Positions 1 through 9,193 of a stretch of 36,076 nt of DNA are shown piece by piece. Each line of letters begins with the position of its first letter. Positions within the stretch are counted from its first letter, which is position 1. The DNA comes from Actinomycetota bacterium. GTDB lineage: Bacteria; Actinomycetota; Actinomycetes; Streptosporangiales; Streptosporangiaceae. The stretch covers positions 1 through 36,076 of the forward strand of contig PLIQ01000104.1 of assembly GCA_003140115.1 (NCBI GenBank), read 5' to 3'. A program made the position numbers and the translations under genes. The notes under the pieces were generated by a model that was given only the letters and a program-made list of their open reading frames with translations, made no database searches and was not told the DNA's origin.

Positions 1-508
1 CGGGGATCACCGCGAAGGCGACATGCCAGCGGCCCGCGCGGTCCAGCCTCACCCGGTAAGACACCACGCCTTCGGGCACCGCGCGGGACCAGCGGAACCT
101 CACCCACCCGGCCTTGGGTACCCAGACCTGGCCGGTTTTCCGGGACACGCGGCGCACATCCCACTGCCGCCCGCGCCCCACGATCCGGAACCCCTCATCC
201 CGGCCGGCCTTGCGCCACGACGGCCGCCCGGCCGGATTCGCCGGGTCGAAGAACGCCGTCAGCGCCTGGGTGAAGTCCCGCAGCGCCTGCTGCTGCACGG
301 TCTGGGAGCCTTCGGCCAGCCACGGGTTTTCTGCCCGGGCCTGGGTGAGCTGCCGGCACTGTTCCAGGTAGCCGGGCGCGCTTTTCCGGCCGGGGTGCCA
401 GTGGGAGTGCTGTTCGACGGCGAGGTTCCACACGTACCGGGCGTGCGCGCAGTGGTCCCGCAGCACCGCTTCCTGGGCGCTGGTGGGGATGAGCCGGTAC
501 CGGGACAT
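1..508 (-). CDS. tnpB: TnpB-family RNA-guided endonuclease, N-terminal part (cut by window edge)
   Basis: Reading leftwards from the ATG at 508 gives about 169 residues beginning MSRYRLIPTSAQEAVL, followed by a conserved HARYVWNLAVEQ segment. This is the N-terminal helical domain of the OrfB/TnpB family of IS200/IS605 transposons. A later WRKAGRDEGFRI block and the VRFRWSR beta-strand region also fit TnpB. In this family the protein uses a guide RNA made from the transposon right end to nick and cleave target DNA, helping the element persist. The RuvC catalytic residues and zinc finger lie outside the window, so activity cannot be judged. No tnpA is visible on the side we can see. The frame is open without interruption up to position 1. 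Family assignment is firm; intactness is unknown. Confidence 0.85.
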   Translation of the reverse strand, partial: MSRYRLIPTSAQEAVLRDHCAHARYVWNLAVEQHSHWHPGRKSAPGYLEQCRQLTQARAENPWLAEGSQTVQQQALRDFTQALTAFFDPANPAGRPSWRKAGRDEGFRIVGRGRQWDVRRVSRKTGQVWVPKAGWVRFRWSRAVPEGVVSYRVRLDRAGRWHVAFAVIP

Positions 509-562
509 GCGAACACACTATCGGACACCGCCGACATTTTCCGGGGAGGTGACGCGGCCTTC

Positions 563-584
563 CTCCCCGGCCTGAAGACCGGAG
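563..584 (-). repeat. Hairpin resembling an IS200/IS605 (tnpB) element end
   Basis: On the minus strand CTCCGG, an eight-base loop and CCGGGGAG can pair with a two-base bulge, followed by GAAGG. From memory this layout resembles the terminal hairpin of actinobacterial tnpB elements, whose right end also forms the 3' part of the guide RNA. Here it sits upstream of tnpB, between that gene and the HD-domain gene, so it may be the left end or the remnant end of another copy. It is called from structure only. Confidence 0.4.
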
Positions 585-603
585 TCTCCACGCTGCCATC
601 CTG

Positions 604-1176
604 ATGAGCAGCGGCACGGCTAGGGCCACCTTCACCCGGATGCGGGATGGCACGGCTGAGGAGTATGCCCTCATTGAGGAGCGCGAGGCAGCGTACAACC
701 GCGAGCTGTACCTGCGTGTGCTGGACGCGGTACGGGTACTGGGGGCAGCGGAGGCGGATCCCGGGTACGCGGTCAGCCGGCTCGCGCATAGCCTGCAGTC
801 CGCGACCCTGGCCGAACGGGACGGCCGGCCCGCCGACTACGTGGTGGCCGCGCTGATCCACGACATCGGCGATGGCCTGGCCCCGTACTCACACGGCAGC
901 TACGCGGCAGCGGTGCTGCGGCCGTTAGTGTCCGAAGAGCTGTGCTGGATCGTCTCCCACCACCCGCTGTTCCAGCTGCACTACTACGGCGCCCAGACCG
1001 GGGACGACGTCAACGCCAGGGAGGCATACCGGGGGCACCCGTGGTTCGACGCGACGGTCGAGTTCTGCGAGCGCTATGACGAGAACTGCTTCGACCCTGA
1101 ATACGACTGGCTGCCCCTTGAGCACTTCGCCCCGGCGGTCGAGGAGGTCTTCTCCCGCAAGCCGGTCTTCCGCTAG
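604..1176 (+). CDS. HD-domain protein of the PhnZ-like mixed-valent diiron oxygenase group
   Basis: The 190-residue product carries a complete HD metal-site set: H62 (LAHSLQSA), H86-D87 (IHDIGD), H97 (YSHGSY), H119/H120 (SHHPLFQ) and a late Asp at 159 (RYDENCFDP). This spacing and the PLEHFAP tail are those of PhnZ-like HD proteins, relatives of myo-inositol oxygenase. PhnZ itself oxidatively cleaves the C-P bond of 1-hydroxy-2-aminoethylphosphonate. No phnY-type dioxygenase or phosphonate transporter is nearby, so the substrate cannot be assigned. The start could instead be the ATG at 640, since neither start has a clear ribosome site. The gene converges on the LLM oxidoreductase with only six bases between stops. 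Family is confident; substrate is unknown. Confidence 0.8.
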   Translation: MSSGTARATFTRMRDGTAEEYALIEEREAAYNRELYLRVLDAVRVLGAAEADPGYAVSRLAHSLQSATLAERDGRPADYVVAALIHDIGDGLAPYSHGSYAAAVLRPLVSEELCWIVSHHPLFQLHYYGAQTGDDVNAREAYRGHPWFDATVEFCERYDENCFDPEYDWLPLEHFAPAVEEVFSRKPVFR

Positions 1177-1182
1177 CCCGGC

Positions 1183-2205
1183 TTATCGCCAGCCGAGCGC
1201 AGGCGCTACGTGGGTGAGGATGCTGTCGATGACGTGAGCGTTGTAGTCGACGCCGAGCTGGTTGGGCACGGTGAGCAGCAGCGTGTCGGCGGCTGCGATC
1301 GCCTCGTCCTCCTTGAGCTGCTGGATCAGCACATCCGGCTCGGCAGCGTACGTGCGGCCGAAGATCGCCTGGGTCTTGGCGTCGATGAACCCGATCTCGT
1401 CGGTGCCCTGGTTCCGGAGGCCGAAGTACGCCCGGTCCCGGTCGTCGACGAGGGCGAAGATGCTCCGGCTTACCGACACCCGCGGCTCCCGCTCGTGGCC
1501 AGCCTTCTGCCACGCGTCGCGGAAGGCCTGGATCTGCTCAGCCTGCTGCAGGTGAAAGGGCTTGTCCGACTCGTTATTGATCAGCGTCGAACTCTGCAGA
1601 TTCATCCCCAGCTCGGCCGCCCACGTGGCGGTCTGCTGTGACGCGGCGCCCCACCAGATGCGGTCACGCAGCCCTGCTGAGTACGGCTCGACGCGCAGCA
1701 AGCCGGGCGGGTTCGCAAACATCGGGCGGGGATTGGGCTCCGCGAAGCCCTCGCCGCCGAGCAGCTCGAGCAGCACCTGGGCGTGCCCGCGGGCCATGTC
1801 GGCGTCCGTCTGACCCTCTTCCGGCTGGTAACCGAAGTAGCGCCAGCCCTCGATCACCTGCTCCGGCGAGCCGCGGCTGATCCCCAGCTGGAGGCGACCG
1901 CCGGATATGAGGTCGGCCGCGCCGGCGTCCTCGGCCATGTACAGCGGGTTCTCGTAGCGCATGTCGATGACTGCCGTGCCGATCTCGATCCGGCTGGTGC
2001 GCGCGCCGACCGCCGCCAGCAGCGGGAACGGGGATCCCAGCTGCCTCGCGAAATGGTGCACGCGGAAGTACGCGCCATCGGCGCCGAGCTCTTCGGCCGC
2101 AACGGCCAGGTCGATCGATTGCAGCAATGCGTCTGACGCGGACCGCGTATTCGAGCCGGGCGACGCCGACCAGTGCCCGAACGACAGGAAGCCAATCTTC
2201 TTCAC
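1183..2205 (-). CDS. LLM-class flavin-dependent oxidoreductase (luciferase-like monooxygenase)
   Basis: The roughly 340-residue product opens with KKIGFLSFGHW, the first TIM-barrel strand of bacterial luciferase-like proteins. GAYFRVHHFARQ, RIEIGTAVIDMRYENPLYMAED and GRLQLGISRGSPEQ follow, the usual order in this family. Such enzymes use reduced FMN (or F420 in some actinobacteria) to oxidise small organic molecules; the substrate cannot be read here. I chose the GTG at 2205 because homology starts right after it. A longer frame from 2283 would add a basic, non-conserved tail. It is divergent from the jet operon, leaving about 157 bases for promoters, and nothing shows it belongs to the defence system. 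Confidence 0.85.
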   Translation of the reverse strand: MKKIGFLSFGHWSASPGSNTRSASDALLQSIDLAVAAEELGADGAYFRVHHFARQLGSPFPLLAAVGARTSRIEIGTAVIDMRYENPLYMAEDAGAADLISGGRLQLGISRGSPEQVIEGWRYFGYQPEEGQTDADMARGHAQVLLELLGGEGFAEPNPRPMFANPPGLLRVEPYSAGLRDRIWWGAASQQTATWAAELGMNLQSSTLINNESDKPFHLQQAEQIQAFRDAWQKAGHEREPRVSVSRSIFALVDDRDRAYFGLRNQGTDEIGFIDAKTQAIFGRTYAAEPDVLIQQLKEDEAIAAADTLLLTVPNQLGVDYNAHVIDSILTHVAPALGWR

Positions 2206-2362
2206 CAGCGTGTCAACGCGAGCCGCCCGGGCGGCATTCCTCTCCGACGGCGTAGCGCGGCTGGCACGTTTTGTCGGTGGCATGCGGCACGATGTACGCG
2301 TGGCTGACGAAGTGCGCTCGGCGGCGTCGCGCGGGTCGCGGACGCCGCAGGGTGATGTTCCC

Positions 2363-3874
2363 GTGGCAGCGCAGCCCTTTACTCATCTTGGCGTTCCGCA
2401 CGCCGATCATTACCGGCGCTTGCTCCGGGTCTTCGCGCGGGCGAAGGAGCGTTTCATTGTCCACCTGCGCCCGGAGGACGTTGCCGCAGAGCTGCGATTC
2501 GATCCCGATGACCAGCTCACTGAGGCGCTGGAGCAGCTGGTCAAGTGGGGCAACCTGCGGGCGGACGTCGACACCAGCCGCGTCACCACGGTGGAGGAAT
2601 TTCACCGCAAGCGGTCGCTGTACCAGCTCACGGCCGAAGGGCACGCGGCCGAGCAGGCGATCTTGTTCTACGAGGAGGCGATCGGCCGACGGGGCCAGCT
2701 CCAGTCGGTCGCCCTGGCCGACATCGCCGGCCAGCTCCAGGCGCTGCTCGCGCTGGCCCGGGAGAGTGATCCCGATCCGGCCAAGATTCACCTGCTACTG
2801 CTATCTGTGGCGGAGCGGTTTTCTTCGCTGGCCGATAACGCACAGGCGTTCATGTCCGCGTTGCGGCGCGCGATCGACTTCTCCGACGGAGACGTCGACG
2901 GCTTCATCGCGTACAAGGAACGGCTGATCGACTACATCAACCGGTTCATCGCCGACCTGGCCAACTCCGGTGCCCAGATCGCGGTTCTGCTCACTGACCT
3001 GGAAGCCGCGGGTCACGAGCGGCTGCTGGCGGTCGCCGCCAGGCGTGAGGCCGCCGACGCGGCCCCCGACGGGGCGGACGCGGCAGGGGCGCTGGCCGAC
3101 GCGGAAAAGCTGGCCCTCGACGCGTGGCGAAACCGGTGGCGCGGCCTGGACGACTGGTTCACCTCGCGGGACGCGGGGCATCCATCCCAGGCCAGGCTGT
3201 TGCGGCAGGCCGCGGTGACCGCGATCAAGCAGCTCGTTGACACGGTCGGCCTGCTGAACGAGCGGCGTTCGGGCCGGTCGGACAGATCGGCGGACTTCGC
3301 TGCGCTGGCCCGGTGGTTCGCTGAGGCACCGGACGACGCGGCGGCTCACCGGCTGTGGCGGGCGGCGTTCGGCCTGTCCCCCGCCCGGCACCTGTCCGTG
3401 ACCGGCGACACCGCGGACGAGTGGGAACATGTGCCGGCCGGGACGCCGTGGGCCCAGGCCCCGCCGATCCGGATTTCGCCGCAGCTCAGGAAGACCGGGA
3501 GCTACGAGCGGCGGGGCAAGCCTATTCAGGTGAAGGACCGCTCCGCGGCCAAGGAACTGCTGCGCCGCCAGGCGGAGCACGAAGCCGCGCAAACGGCCGA
3601 GGCACGACGGCGGCTGCGCACCAGCGGGCCGACGCTGCTGTCCGGCCTGGACGTGCTTGACCCGAGGTCGTTCCGCCTCTTCCTCAGCCTGCTCGGCGAC
3701 GCGCTCGCGGCGCGCGCGCCCGGCGACACCGAGGTGAAGACCGTCACTAACGACGGCAGCCTGGAAGTGCGGCTGTGCCTGGTCCCAGGCGGCGGCACGG
3801 CCGTGATCAAGACCGAGGACGGGGTGCTCACCGGTCCCGAGCACGTCATCGAGATCACGGACCTGCTGCCATGA
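2363..3874 (+). CDS. jetA: Wadjet subunit JetA (DUF2397 / TIGR02677 family)
   Basis: The product (503 residues from GTG 2363) opens with DHYRRLLRVFARAKERFIVHLRPEDV and continues with a winged-helix-like block (ALEQLVKWGNLRADVD, EFHRKRSLYQLTAEG). This is the DUF2397 signature. In Wadjet systems JetA is the kleisin-like subunit that bridges the SMC ATPase heads; with JetB and JetC it extrudes DNA loops on circular plasmids. The GTG at 2363 is preceded by AGGGTGAT and lies just before the conserved region. An ATG at 2282 would add about 27 poorly conserved residues and is the main alternative. The stop overlaps the jetB start as ATGA. It is the first gene of the operon; family is confident, exact start less so. 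Confidence 0.85.
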   Translation: MAAQPFTHLGVPHADHYRRLLRVFARAKERFIVHLRPEDVAAELRFDPDDQLTEALEQLVKWGNLRADVDTSRVTTVEEFHRKRSLYQLTAEGHAAEQAILFYEEAIGRRGQLQSVALADIAGQLQALLALARESDPDPAKIHLLLLSVAERFSSLADNAQAFMSALRRAIDFSDGDVDGFIAYKERLIDYINRFIADLANSGAQIAVLLTDLEAAGHERLLAVAARREAADAAPDGADAAGALADAEKLALDAWRNRWRGLDDWFTSRDAGHPSQARLLRQAAVTAIKQLVDTVGLLNERRSGRSDRSADFAALARWFAEAPDDAAAHRLWRAAFGLSPARHLSVTGDTADEWEHVPAGTPWAQAPPIRISPQLRKTGSYERRGKPIQVKDRSAAKELLRRQAEHEAAQTAEARRRLRTSGPTLLSGLDVLDPRSFRLFLSLLGDALAARAPGDTEVKTVTNDGSLEVRLCLVPGGGTAVIKTEDGVLTGPEHVIEITDLLP

Positions 3875-5136
3875 TCCCCGCCGAGGAACAGGCGCAGCGC
3901 CAGGCCGCCCTTCGCGCCCTGCTCGCCAAGCCGCTGCTGGTCGCCGCCGACGACGCCGAGTCGCTCATGCTGGTCCGGCGGCACCTGCCGGCCCTCAGCG
4001 GCTGGCTCCGCAGAGAGACCGGCTGGCGGCTGGCCGCGGACGCGGAGACGGCGCGGCTGTTCAAGACCGCCCCGCTGGCTGGCGACGCTACCCATCCCGC
4101 TCGCGGACACAACAAGGAGCCGTTCAGCCGCCGCCGGTACGTCACTGCATGCCTGGCCTTGTCCGCGCTGGCCCGCGCCGACGCGCAGACCACGCTCGGT
4201 AGCCTCGCCGACGACGTGCTCACCGCCGCCGCCGAACCCGGCCTGGCGGCCACCGGGTTCACGCTGACCCTGGACAGCAGGAGCGATCGCGCCGACCTCG
4301 TGGCCGTGGTCCGGCTGCTGCTCGCCTGGGGCGTGCTCAGCCGAGTCGCCGGAGACGAGGACGCTTACTTGTCGGCGGGCGCCGACGTGCTGTACGACGT
4401 ACGCCGGTCGGTACTCGGCCTGCTGCTCACCGGCAGCAGGGGTCCGTCGACCATCAGCGCCTCCGGGTTCGAGGCACGGCTCGCGGAACTGACCGCCGAG
4501 CCGGTTGCCGAGACCGACGACCTGCGCAACCAGGCGCTGCGCAGAATGCTCACCCGGCGGCTGCTCGACGACCCGGTCGTTTACTACGACGAGCTGACCG
4601 AAGACGAGCGTGCCTACCTGGTCGCCCAGCGGCACAACATCACCGGGCGGATCAGCGAGGCCACCGGGCTGCTGCCGGAGCTGCGCGCCGAGGGCATCGC
4701 CATGGTCGACCCGGACGACGAGCTCACCGACGTGCGGATGCCCGAGCAGCGCACCGACGGACACGTCACCCTGCTAGTCGCCGAGTACCTGGCGGGCCGG
4801 GCGCGGGCGCCGCGGGCCGAGCTGCTCGCGTTCGTCAGGAAGGCGGCGCAGGCGCACGCGGGCTACTGGCGCAAGGGCGTCACAGATCCCGGCGCGGAGA
4901 TCGAACTGCTCGAGGTCGCGCTGGAGAAGCTCACCGCCCTGCGCCTCATCGAGGTGGACCTCGCGGCCACGCTCGACGGCACTGCCACTGCCCCCGTGAT
5001 CCGCAGCCGCCCTGCCATCGCCCGGTTCGCCCTCGCCGAGCCCACCATCCGAGAGCCCGGCAGTCTGCCTGGGGGCAAGGCCGGCCCGAGCCATACGAGA
5101 AAGGCGACGGCCTATGCTGCCGACACCATCTTCTGA
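3871..5136 (+). CDS. jetB: Wadjet subunit JetB (DUF2398 / TIGR02678 family)
   Basis: The 421-residue product begins MIPAEEQAQRQAALRALLAKPLL and contains LVRRHLPALSGWLRRETGW, FSRRRYVTACLALSALARAD and LLAWGVLSR, all characteristic of the DUF2398 family. A YLVAQRHNI segment and a winged-helix-like C-terminal part follow. In Wadjet this is the KITE-type partner that binds the kleisin JetA and forms the core SMC complex with JetC. The ATG overlaps the jetA stop by four bases (ATGA), and its own end overlaps jetC by 23 bases, indicating coupled translation. Length fits the family and no lesion is seen. Confidence 0.88.
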   Translation: MIPAEEQAQRQAALRALLAKPLLVAADDAESLMLVRRHLPALSGWLRRETGWRLAADAETARLFKTAPLAGDATHPARGHNKEPFSRRRYVTACLALSALARADAQTTLGSLADDVLTAAAEPGLAATGFTLTLDSRSDRADLVAVVRLLLAWGVLSRVAGDEDAYLSAGADVLYDVRRSVLGLLLTGSRGPSTISASGFEARLAELTAEPVAETDDLRNQALRRMLTRRLLDDPVVYYDELTEDERAYLVAQRHNITGRISEATGLLPELRAEGIAMVDPDDELTDVRMPEQRTDGHVTLLVAEYLAGRARAPRAELLAFVRKAAQAHAGYWRKGVTDPGAEIELLEVALEKLTALRLIEVDLAATLDGTATAPVIRSRPAIARFALAEPTIREPGSLPGGKAGPSHTRKATAYAADTIF

Positions 5137-8100
5137 GCGGTGGAAGCCCCTACGGGCCGGCCTGGTCGACATGTTCTACTACGACCAGGAGGAGTTCTGG
5201 TTTCACGACGGCCGTCTGCTGCTGCGCGGCAACAACGGAACCGGCAAGTCCAAGGTGCTCGCCCTCACGCTGCCGTTCCTGCTCGACGGCGACCTCGCGC
5301 CGCACCGGGTGGAGCCGGACGGCGACCGGCAGAAGCGGATGGAGTGGAACCTGCTGCTCGGCGGCAAGCACCCCAGCCCCGAACGCCTGGGCTATACCTG
5401 GCTGGAGTTCGGCCGCAGGGACGCCGACGGCACCGAGGAGTTTCGCACGATCGGCTGCGGGCTGAAGGCCGTCGCCGGGCGTGGAATCGCACGGCACTGG
5501 TTCTTCGTCACCAGCCAGCGCCCCGGCACCGAGCTACAGCTGCTGCCCGACAGCCGTGTCCCGCTCACCAGGGAAAAGCTGCGGGAGGAGATCGGCCAGC
5601 ACGGGTTCGTGTATGACCGGGCGGCCGACTACCGCCGGGCGGTGGACGAGCACCTGTTCGGCCTCGGCCCGCACCGCTACGAGGCGCTGGTCAACCTGCT
5701 GATCCAACTGCGCCAGCCGCAGTTGTCGAAGAAGCCAGACGAAAAGCTGCTGTCCAGGGCGCTCACCGAGGCGCTTCCCCCGCTCAGCCCCGGCCTCGTG
5801 ACGACCGTCGCCGAGGCGTTCCGGGGTCTCGATGAGGAGCGCGAGGCGCTGCGTTCCCTGGCCGAGGCTCAGGAGGCGGCCACCGACTTCCTGGGCCACT
5901 ACCGCCGGTACGCGAAGGTGGCGGCCAAGCGCAAGGCCGCCGGGCCAAGGGCGACGCAGAGCCGCTACGAACAGCTCGGCCGGGACCTTACCGCCGCCGA
6001 GGAAGCCTTCGCGGCCGCCCAGCAGCAGCTGGATGAAGCGCAGCGCGAGCTCACGGAACTGGAGGAGCAGCGCACTGAGCTGGAAGCGCGCCAGAAAGCG
6101 CTGGAGACTGACCCGGCGATGCGCGACGCGGAGCGGCTCAAGCAGCTCCGCGAGGACGCTGAACGCAAGGAGATGGCGGCGCAGGTCCAAGAGGGCGACC
6201 GGAACCGGCACGTCGGCCACGTCACGCGGTACGCCGACAAGGTGGCTCAGACAGCGCGCCGAGCCGGCACCGGACGTGACAAGCTCGCCCTGGCGCTGGG
6301 TGAGGCCGCGAGCACGGCAGCCGACGCACGCTGCGCCGAGCAGCACCGGGCAGCGGTCGCGGCACTCGACGGGACCGCTGCCTACCTGGACGCCGCCGAG
6401 GCACCAGCGGCCGACATTCTGGCCCGGGCCAAGCGCGAAGCCCAGGCCATCGCCGACCGGCAGGTGCAGGCCATCGCGCAGCTGGACCGGCTGCTCGCCG
6501 ACGTCGCCGGCACGCGCGGGCAACTACGGGCGGCGCAGGAAGCGGAAGGCAGGCTGTCGGCTGAGGTCCAGGCCGCGGCGGACCGAGTCACGGCCGCAGA
6601 CCTGGCCGTAGCGGAACAGATGCGGCTGCTCCTGGACGGCTACCGCTCCTACCTCGGCGACCTGGCCGAGTTGCGGGTCGCCGATCCCGACGAGCTGATC
6701 GCCGGCCTGGAATCCTGGGTCCTGACCGGCGAGGGCGGGAACCCCGCGGTCGCGATCATCGACGACGCTACCCGCGTAGCCGGCGCGGAGCTTGGCCGAC
6801 TGGCCGGGCAACTCGGGAGTCAGCGAGCCCGGCGTGGGACGTGGGCTAGCGAGCTGGCGGATGAGATCAGCCGACTGCGCGCCGGCGGCCACGACGCTCC
6901 GCCGGTTCCGCATACGCGGGCACCAGGGATCCGCGACGGCCGTCCCGGCGCGCCGCTGTGGAAGGTGACCGACTTCGCGCCGGGCCTGGCCGACGACGAG
7001 CGCGCCGGTCTCGAAGCCGCGCTCGAGGCGGCGGGGATTCTCGACGCGTGGGTGACGCCCGAAGGGAACCTCGTCGACGGGGATGTGGTCGTAGTGTCCG
7101 GGCTTGCCCCGGTGGCTGGGGAATCGTGCGCCACCCTGCTGGTGCCCGCGATCGACCCGGCCGACCCGCAGGCGGCGGCGCTGGCGGAGATGTCAGTCGC
7201 ATCCGTTCTGGGTGCTATCGGACGTGGACCTGGGACCGGCGGCCGCGGCACATGGGCGACCACGGACGGGCGGTGGTCCAACGGGGTGCTCAGCGGCGCC
7301 TGGCGCAAGGACCAGGCCAGCTACATCGGCGAGGGGGCGCGGGAGGCCGCGCGGCGAGCGCGGATCGAGCAGCTCGAGCGAGAGCTCGACGCTGAGCGCG
7401 CCGCGATCGAAGGGCTCGACGCGGACCTAGCGGATATAGCGGCGCGGCAGAACCGCCTTGCAGACGAGCACCGCAGCGTGCCACCGGATGACGGGGTGCG
7501 CGAGGCGCACACCAAGGCAGCTGATCGACGCAAAGAGCTCGCGCAGGCACGCACGGACCATGCGGAGGCCGTTGCGAAGCTGCAGCAGCGGCAGAGGGAG
7601 CTGGCGACCGCGCAGGCCCGGGCGGCGGAATTCGCGGTCGATGTCGGCCTGCCTACGGGCACCGAAGAGCTTGCCACGGTACGGGACGGGCTGGGTGCTT
7701 ACCGGGTGGCGCTCGCCGGGCTATGGCCGGCCGCCGAGGCAGCGTACGCCGCGACCCGCGCCGCGGCCGAGGCGGAGACGGAGCTCGGCGATAGTCGTCA
7801 GCTGCTGGTTGAGGCGAGCGAGCGGGCCGCTGAGGCGCGGGAAGCGGCCGAGGCGGCGGCGACGACGCACCAAGAGCTGCTCGCCACCGCCGGCACGGCG
7901 GTCGAGGAACTGCAGCAACGGCTCGCCACGGTGAGCGGTGCGCTCGGCCGACTGAAGGTTTCGGAGCGCGATGCCCGCCAGCTGGAACAGGGGGCGCTTG
8001 AGGCGCGAGGCAAGGCGGACGGGAAACAGGGCGAACTGCGGACGCAGGTCGAGGATGCGGCGCGGCTGCGGGATGACGCGGTGCGTGAGTTCCGGGCGTT

Positions 8101-9193
8101 CGCCGTCACCGGGCTGCTGCGGGTCGCGGTGACCTCGGTGGAGATCCCGGACACCGATCAGCCGTGGGCGGCGACGCCGACCGTGATCCTGGCCCGCGCC
8201 GTCAACGCCGAACTCGACTCCGTGGACGACGCAGACGGGCCGTGGGACCGGATCCAGAGGCGGGTGACCGAGGAGCACAAGCTGCTGGCGGACGCGATGG
8301 CCAGGCATGGGCACTCGGCGGGGTTGACGCTGAGCGAAGGCATCATCGTGATCGACGTGGTCTTCCAGGGCCGTAGCCACGATCTGCCCGGGCTGGCCGA
8401 GGCGCTCGCGGCGGAGGTGGAGCAGCGAACCACGCTGCTGTCCGCGCGGGAGCGGGAGATCCTGGAGAAACACCTGCTCAATGAGGTGGCGGGGACGCTG
8501 CATGAGCTGATCTCGGCGGCCGAGGCCGAGGTCAGGCAGATGAACGACGAACTGGAGTCGCGGCCGACGTCGACCGGCATGAAGCTGCGGCTGATCTGGC
8601 AGCAGGCCAGGAACGCGCCCGAGGGCCTGGACCGGGTCAGGCTCAAGCTCCGGCAGACGATCGACGCATGGTCCGCGCCTGACCGGGCGCTGGTGGGGAC
8701 ATTCCTGCAGCAGCGGATCGCCGCCGAGCACGCGGACAATCCGGCGGCCGGCTGGGCCGAGGCGCTGACTTCCGCGCTTGACTACCGGGGCTGGCATGAG
8801 TTTGTGATCCAGCGCTATCAGGACGGGCAGTGGCGGCCCGCTACCGGCCCCGCCTCGGGAGGCGAGCGCGCGCTGGTGGTGTCGGTTCCGCTGTTCGCGG
8901 CGGCTTCGTCGCACTACAAGTCGGCCGGCAACCCGCACGCGCCGAGGCTGATCGCGCTCGACGAGGCGTTCGCCGGCGTCGACGACGACTCCCGCGCCAA
9001 ATGCATGGGCCTGCTCGCCACCTTCGACATGGACGTGGTTATGACGAGCGAGCGGGAATGGGGCTGCTACCCGCAGGTGCCCGGACTTGGCATCTGCCAG
9101 CTCGCGCGCCATGACGGGGTCGACGCGGTCCTGGTCACACCGTGGCGGTGGGACGGCCGGGAACGCCACAGGGCCGAACGGGCGCCAGTGTGA
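5114..9193 (+). CDS. jetC: Wadjet SMC-like ATPase JetC (TIGR02680 family, SbcC/Rad50-like)
   Basis: The 1359-residue product has an N-terminal ATPase half with Walker A GNNGTGKSK at 39-47. Long Ala/Glu/Arg-rich coiled coils follow (about 290-560 and 780-1010), separated by a compact hinge-like segment containing APLWKVTDFAPGL and VVVVSGLAPV. The C-terminal half has the ABC signature SGGER at 1248-1252 and Walker B with D1283-E1284 (LIALDEAFAGVDDD). This is the TIGR02680 family, the motor of this Wadjet type, which loads on closed circular DNA and extrudes loops. All ATPase motifs are intact, so activity is plausible. The ATG at 5114 lies inside the end of jetB, and the stop overlaps jetD by four bases. 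Confidence 0.92.
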   Translation: MLPTPSSERWKPLRAGLVDMFYYDQEEFWFHDGRLLLRGNNGTGKSKVLALTLPFLLDGDLAPHRVEPDGDRQKRMEWNLLLGGKHPSPERLGYTWLEFGRRDADGTEEFRTIGCGLKAVAGRGIARHWFFVTSQRPGTELQLLPDSRVPLTREKLREEIGQHGFVYDRAADYRRAVDEHLFGLGPHRYEALVNLLIQLRQPQLSKKPDEKLLSRALTEALPPLSPGLVTTVAEAFRGLDEEREALRSLAEAQEAATDFLGHYRRYAKVAAKRKAAGPRATQSRYEQLGRDLTAAEEAFAAAQQQLDEAQRELTELEEQRTELEARQKALETDPAMRDAERLKQLREDAERKEMAAQVQEGDRNRHVGHVTRYADKVAQTARRAGTGRDKLALALGEAASTAADARCAEQHRAAVAALDGTAAYLDAAEAPAADILARAKREAQAIADRQVQAIAQLDRLLADVAGTRGQLRAAQEAEGRLSAEVQAAADRVTAADLAVAEQMRLLLDGYRSYLGDLAELRVADPDELIAGLESWVLTGEGGNPAVAIIDDATRVAGAELGRLAGQLGSQRARRGTWASELADEISRLRAGGHDAPPVPHTRAPGIRDGRPGAPLWKVTDFAPGLADDERAGLEAALEAAGILDAWVTPEGNLVDGDVVVVSGLAPVAGESCATLLVPAIDPADPQAAALAEMSVASVLGAIGRGPGTGGRGTWATTDGRWSNGVLSGAWRKDQASYIGEGAREAARRARIEQLERELDAERAAIEGLDADLADIAARQNRLADEHRSVPPDDGVREAHTKAADRRKELAQARTDHAEAVAKLQQRQRELATAQARAAEFAVDVGLPTGTEELATVRDGLGAYRVALAGLWPAAEAAYAATRAAAEAETELGDSRQLLVEASERAAEAREAAEAAATTHQELLATAGTAVEELQQRLATVSGALGRLKVSERDARQLEQGALEARGKADGKQGELRTQVEDAARLRDDAVREFRAFAVTGLLRVAVTSVEIPDTDQPWAATPTVILARAVNAELDSVDDADGPWDRIQRRVTEEHKLLADAMARHGHSAGLTLSEGIIVIDVVFQGRSHDLPGLAEALAAEVEQRTTLLSAREREILEKHLLNEVAGTLHELISAAEAEVRQMNDELESRPTSTGMKLRLIWQQARNAPEGLDRVRLKLRQTIDAWSAPDRALVGTFLQQRIAAEHADNPAAGWAEALTSALDYRGWHEFVIQRYQDGQWRPATGPASGGERALVVSVPLFAAASSHYKSAGNPHAPRLIALDEAFAGVDDDSRAKCMGLLATFDMDVVMTSEREWGCYPQVPGLGICQLARHDGVDAVLVTPWRWDGRERHRAERAPV

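Noticed and set aside
195..698. Minus-strand 167-codon frame across the tnpB start
   Set aside because: It is out of frame with the TnpB reading, is Arg/Pro-rich and has no family features.
1961..2362. Long N-terminal extension of jetA from 1961
   Set aside because: It overlaps the LLM gene on the other strand, has shadow-like Ser/Ala/Arg-rich composition and lies outside the DUF2397 homology.
7721..9169. 482-codon minus-strand frame under jetC
   Set aside because: It is a typical high-GC shadow (Arg, Leu, Gly, His rich) of the intact jetC coding strand.
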